Shown: piece after piece, positions 60,965-64,000 of the stretch
How the letters are laid out: each line of letters starts with the position of its first letter
Numbering within the stretch: the first letter of the stretch is position 1
DNA from: a bacterium
GTDB lineage: Bacteria; Krumholzibacteriota; Krumholzibacteriia; JACNKJ01
Assembly (NCBI GenBank): GCA_024231955.1
Contig: JAAEPZ010000173.1
Location: 84,892 to 148,891 of the forward strand
Reading direction: 5' to 3'
DNA length: 64,000 bases
Notes under the pieces: model-generated
Databases searched by the model: none
The model's input: the letters and a program-made list of their open reading frames with translations, nothing else
What the model was told of the DNA's origin: nothing
Made by a program: the position numbers and the translations under genes

Positions 60965-61966
60965 CTACCAGGGTTCGTTGTCGCTGATCAATTGCTCAAT
61001 GTCCTTGCCGTACACCTTCAGCACGGCACTCGCGAAACTCAGATCCCCGTCGTCCTCAAGGGCCTGAATCACGTTCCTGAACGTGGAGACCCCCTCATTG
61101 AGGATGATCTTCTCCGCGAGTCGATAGGAGCGCCAGAAAGCGATGCGGCATCTGTTGCGCTCGGCTTCGTGCGTACCAGGGACTTCGGCCTCCCGCAGCA
61201 TCATCTCCCGATCGCGGAACAGCTCCAGATCACGAATCATCGTCGCCTGATCGCACTCAATCTCGACAACACCAACGAGGGCGTCAACCTGACCTTTGAG
61301 AATCCAACCCTCGCCGCCAAACATGGCGCCGGCTCCATAAATGAACCAGTAGGGTAGCCGATCGCCAGTTCGTTCGCGGATTTGCCACTCGACATAGAGA
61401 CGTGTCAGCACCTCCAACGCAATACCCCGGGCGGTAATCATGGCAATCGGCTCAAGAACAATTCCACCCTGCCACATGTCTCCGGGCAGCCACCAGCTGA
61501 GGCCGTATGTCTTGGCGTATTCCTTCGCGTCGTGTGGTATCCAGAGCTCCAGCGGCGCATCCAGGGTCCAGCCGAGGTTATCCTTCACGATGTGATACGC
61601 ATAATCCATATACTCGGCCATGTTCAGCCCCGGCCTCTCGGGGATGTACTTGCTGTAGTAAAGGTCTATGAATTCAGTAGTTACACGTCCCGGGGCGGTG
61701 ATCGGCTGTGGACGAAGGTCGCCTTCACGCCAGGTGGTGACGGTGTCCCAGCCGTAGCCCAGAGGCACGCGCTCGTCGCGCAGCGCCTCGTTGCGCGATT
61801 CGCCGGCCGGCTGATCGATCGCCATCAACGTGCCCCGGTAGCGGATCAGCGTGCCATCGTCAAGAGTGAGAGTCGTATCCACGATTGCCGGGTTCTCCTC
61901 CTCCTGGGCAATGACCGGAAGCGCCAGAACCAAAAGTAACGATATGATTATCAGACGGGTGCTCAT
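60965..61966 (-). CDS. Secreted protein with degenerate gluzincin-like (peptidase MA-type) fold
   Basis: This 333-residue protein has a Sec signal (LIIISLLLVLALPVIAQE). Residues about 85-320 resemble peptidase MA-like gluzincins: FIDLYYSKYIPERPGLNMAE, LELWIPHDAKEYAKTYGLS, ALEVLTRLYVEWQIRERTG, RLPYWFIYGAGAMFGG and FRNVIQALEDDGDLSFASAV. Where active enzymes have HExxH, this protein has LEVLTR, and the metal-binding third Glu is not obvious, so it should not be a zinc peptidase. It may bind a peptide or polymer instead. It lies 41 bases from gltX and overlaps the ilvC stop by four bases on the same strand, which suggests co-transcription. Confidence 0.7.
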   Translation of the reverse strand: MSTRLIIISLLLVLALPVIAQEEENPAIVDTTLTLDDGTLIRYRGTLMAIDQPAGESRNEALRDERVPLGYGWDTVTTWREGDLRPQPITAPGRVTTEFIDLYYSKYIPERPGLNMAEYMDYAYHIVKDNLGWTLDAPLELWIPHDAKEYAKTYGLSWWLPGDMWQGGIVLEPIAMITARGIALEVLTRLYVEWQIRERTGDRLPYWFIYGAGAMFGGEGWILKGQVDALVGVVEIECDQATMIRDLELFRDREMMLREAEVPGTHEAERNRCRIAFWRSYRLAEKIILNEGVSTFRNVIQALEDDGDLSFASAVLKVYGKDIEQLISDNEPW

Positions 61967-62961
61967 TCATCCTCCTCAAGCCAGGGCATCAGATTTCGTA
62001 CTCTGCGGCCCGCTTCCTCAATGGGGTGCCCAGCATCGTCAGCCAGAATCCTGCCAAGCCGCGGACGACCGGCGCAATGCTCCTCTATCCACTCGCGGGC
62101 GAAGTCGCCCGACTCGATTTCGGTCAACATGTCGGACATGGTTTCTCGCACGTGGGAATCAATTACCCGCTTCCCCCGCGTGGTGTCGCCATACAACGCC
62201 GTGCCGCTGATGACGCGGCGCATGCCGTCGATGCCCCTGGAGTGCATGAGGTCGGCGATGATCTTGACCTCGTGCAGACATTCGAAGTAGGCGACATCGG
62301 GGCTGTAACCGCGGGCGACGAGGGTATCGAAGGCCGCGCGAATCAACTCGCTCATGCCGCCGCAAAGTACCGCCTGCTCCCCGAAAAGGTCGCTGACGGC
62401 CTCTTCGCGGAAGGTGGTCTCCAGAGCCCCCGTGCGGAGGCAACCCAGGGCGGCGGCGTAGGCCAGGGTGGTGCTCCAGGCCCGGCCGGTGGCATCCTGT
62501 TCGACGGCGACGAGTGCTGCGGCGCCCCGGCCCTCTTTGTAGAGCTTGCGCACCTTGAGTCCCTGGGCTTTGGGCGCCACCAGGAAGACATCGATCCCCG
62601 GCTTCGGCTGCAGATGGCCAAAACCGACAGCAAAACCATGAGCAAAACCCAGCGCAGCACCATCGTGGAGGTGTGTTTTAATGGTACGCTCGTAGAGCTC
62701 GGCCTGGGTTTCGTCAGGGGTCAGCAGGAGAAGGATGTCGGCCAGGGCGGCCGCCTCACTCAATTCGAGAACCGCATACCCCTTATCCCTGGCCAGGTTC
62801 CACGACGCTCCATCCCGGCGAAGGCCGATGGTGAGATCGACCCCTTCATCCCGCAGACACTCCGCGTGCGCGGCGCCCTGGTTGCCGAAGCCCGCCAGGA
62901 CGATCTTTTTCCCCCGCAGTCCGGCCGCGGGGCTGTCATTTATAGTGAATCGCTTGGACAT
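61963..62961 (-). CDS. ilvC: Ketol-acid reductoisomerase
   Basis: The 332-residue class I enzyme has the NADPH-binding IVLAGFGNQGAAHAECLRD and the catalytic knot EEAVSDLFGEQAVLCGG (Mg-binding Asp and Glu), with VAYFECLHEVKIIADLM supplying a second Glu. It converts acetolactate or acetohydroxybutyrate to dihydroxy acids in valine/isoleucine synthesis in the cytosol. Two conserved positions are changed: the usual GSQGHAHA-type loop reads GNQGAAHA, and the usual APKGPGH reads APKAQGL. Whether activity or cofactor choice changes is unknown. No ilvB, ilvN or ilvD is near; the gene overlaps the secreted degenerate gluzincin gene by four bases. Confidence 0.93.
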   Translation of the reverse strand: MSKRFTINDSPAAGLRGKKIVLAGFGNQGAAHAECLRDEGVDLTIGLRRDGASWNLARDKGYAVLELSEAAALADILLLLTPDETQAELYERTIKTHLHDGAALGFAHGFAVGFGHLQPKPGIDVFLVAPKAQGLKVRKLYKEGRGAAALVAVEQDATGRAWSTTLAYAAALGCLRTGALETTFREEAVSDLFGEQAVLCGGMSELIRAAFDTLVARGYSPDVAYFECLHEVKIIADLMHSRGIDGMRRVISGTALYGDTTRGKRVIDSHVRETMSDMLTEIESGDFAREWIEEHCAGRPRLGRILADDAGHPIEEAGRRVRNLMPWLEEDE

Positions 62962-63112
62962 GCCTACTATCTAGCAGATGCCGACACTGCGCGCAAGAGT
63001 GCGTGTTGATGTGAAGTGCCGAGGTAGCGGCCTACAAAATGGCGGCTTAGCACAATTTCCGTCTGTGCGCCTCTTGACTTTCGGCGCGACGGAGATTAGC
63101 CTGTCCTCCGCT

Positions 63113-63186
63113 GGCGGCTTAGCTCAGCTGGTTAGAGCATCGGAATCATAATCCGAGTGTCCGGGGTTCGAGTCCCTGAGCCGCTA
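63113..63186 (+). tRNA. tRNA-Met (anticodon CAT)
   Basis: GGCGGCT pairs with AGCCGCT (one G-T). D-arm is GCTC/GAGC, the anticodon stem TCGGA/TCCGA encloses ATCATAA (anticodon CAT), and the T-arm is CGGGG TTCGAGT CCCTG. The discriminator is A; CCA is not encoded. An elongator Met tRNA or a tRNA-Ile that is later modified (lysidine) is possible. A tyrosine recombinase lies just beyond its 3' end, 84 bases away, on the opposite strand. Confidence 0.95.
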
Positions 63187-63270
63187 CATGAAAGACGATT
63201 TGGGAACAAGGACTTGTGAGTTACTTCAAATCCCCGTTCCCTCCTCGTTCCTAAAACCAAGCGTTTCGCT

Positions 63271-63918
63271 TTAAGCCGTGCCCTCGATCACTTTCAGTGA
63301 GGGTGCGGCTTTTGCTCGTTCACTCGCAGCTGTGAGCGTCTCTACCGCTTCCGATAGAACGTTTGGAGCCAAATGCGAGTATCGCAGGGTCATGTTGAAA
63401 GAGCGATGACCTAACAGCTCCTGAACAGCCTTCAAGTTGACCCCCTCCATTACGAGTTGCGAAGCAAAGGAGTGTCGGAAAACGTGCCACTGCACTTCCG
63501 GCAAACCTGCAGCCCTGCATGCCGCATAAAGGGGACGTTTGATCTGTGTAAACCTGAGCGGCTTTCCATCGCTGTTGCAGAAGACAAATTCCGATTCCGA
63601 TGAATGCCTTCTGTGCTTCTCCAAAGCTGCCCGCAGCTCCTGGGTCATGGGGATGTTTCTAGCTCGTCCTGTCTTCGTCGGTCCGAGTTTCCCCTGCCAG
63701 TCAGAAGCCTCCACCCTGATCACAGAGTGCAAGAAGTCCACACAAGCCCACTTGAGAGCCAAAAGCTCACCTCGGCGCATACCTGTTCGAAGAGCTGTCA
63801 GCACAAGCACTCGAAGCTGTCCATCGAGCTGAGCCATGAGACGAGTCGATTGTTCGGCTTGTATGGTGACGGTATTCACCTGACACATGTCCACTAAATA
63901 GAGCGGTGGCCAGACCAC
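63271..63918 (-). pseudogene. Tyrosine recombinase (integrase), catalytic domain only
   Basis: The frame of 215 residues starts with a GTG at 63918 and holds the full catalytic domain: R in TALRTGMRRGELLALKW, K in PTKTGRARNIPM, the HxxR of VFRHSFASQLV, the H of LLGHRSFN and the Tyr of LRYSHL. The N-terminal core-binding domain (about 100-170 residues) is absent; an in-frame TAA stands upstream of the start, within 45 bases. The gene points at the tRNA-Met 3' end, where such integrases usually act. It is either a truncated remnant or, if functional, a minimal recombinase. The gene to its right starts at 63974. Confidence 0.85.
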
Positions 63919-63973
63919 CTCAGCTTGGTTTAGAAAAGGTTAACCACAACCACTATTCCAAGGGAGGAAAATC

Positions 63974-64000
63974 ATGACCACCACGGACAAAGTAGCACGC
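63974..64000 (+). CDS. Start of a further gene, cut by the window edge
   Basis: An ATG at 63974 follows AGGGAGG (63961-63967) by six bases and reads MTTTDKVAR up to the right edge. Only nine residues are visible, so the product cannot be named. It diverges from the integrase remnant. Confidence 0.6.

Noticed and set aside
59460..61067. Plus-strand frame of 535 codons over gltX
   Set aside because: The minus strand encodes a full-length glutamyl-tRNA synthetase.
1..64000. CRISPR array or rRNA genes
   Set aside because: No regularly spaced short repeats and no 16S/23S-like conserved stretches were seen.

Overview
The window is a moderately GC-rich bacterial chromosome segment. I cannot name the species. 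Three secreted proteins end in FlgD-like/type-A-sorting-like C-terminal domains (two with a PNPFNP motif), one regulator joins a winged helix to a WD40/TolB-type propeller, and an exosortase sits among exopolysaccharide genes. That mix suggests an uncultured Gram-negative lineage of the FCB/Gemmatimonadota-Krumholzibacteriota-Eisenbacteria type. This is inference from gene content only.

Layout. (1) 1-7334, minus strand: envelope polysaccharide block I (UDP-GlcNAc 2-epimerase, heparinase II/III-like lyase, two GT4 glycosyltransferases and a deacetylase-like protein cut by the left edge). The stop and start codons overlap or nearly touch, as in an operon. (2) 7477-9877: a polytopic membrane protein, then a convergent two-gene unit of a TIR protein and a two-helix DUF4231/SLATT-type membrane protein. 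This unit is the best candidate for an undescribed defence system (Thoeris-like in logic). (3) 10230-19612: a secreted FG-GAP/FlgD protein divergent from a winged-helix/TM/propeller regulator, a GAF plus Cys-cluster signalling protein, and a ~1500-residue secreted heparinase-like protein. (4) 19992-38003: polysaccharide block II with exosortase and EpsI, O-antigen ligase-like polymerase, GT4 enzymes, an SGNH protein, two alpha/beta-hydrolase-fold proteins lacking the usual Ser nucleophile, a Tat-exported DUF362 protein, the Wzz/BY-kinase/TPR-lipoprotein export module, an N-acetyl-sugar amidotransferase and two Cys-rich proteins. Together they encode synthesis, chain-length control and modification of an exosortase-type exopolysaccharide. 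No PEP-CTERM substrate is present in the window.

(5) 38440-51050: a PAS/HD-GYP protein (c-di-GMP turnover), a YbdG-like MscS channel, a divergent transketolase, a very large hybrid histidine kinase and two small secreted proteins. (6) 51213-58675: accessory region with a stand-alone DUF1156 DNA methylase, a secreted propeller/FlgD protein behind a good sigma-70-like promoter, a complete IS3-family element with an in-frame -1 slippery site, then a visibly AT-richer stretch with a secreted NHL-type propeller and a secreted stand-alone Hint (intein-like) protein. (7) 58676-64000: a gene-free stretch with four hairpins and a displaced copy of the tRNA-Glu 3' end, then tRNA-Glu(CTC), tRNA-Gln(CTG), gltX, a secreted degenerate gluzincin-like protein, ilvC, tRNA-Met(CAT), a catalytic-domain-only tyrosine recombinase next to that tRNA, and the start of a further gene.

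No rRNA, CRISPR array or replication origin was seen. Long open frames antisense to the listed genes were treated as shadows.
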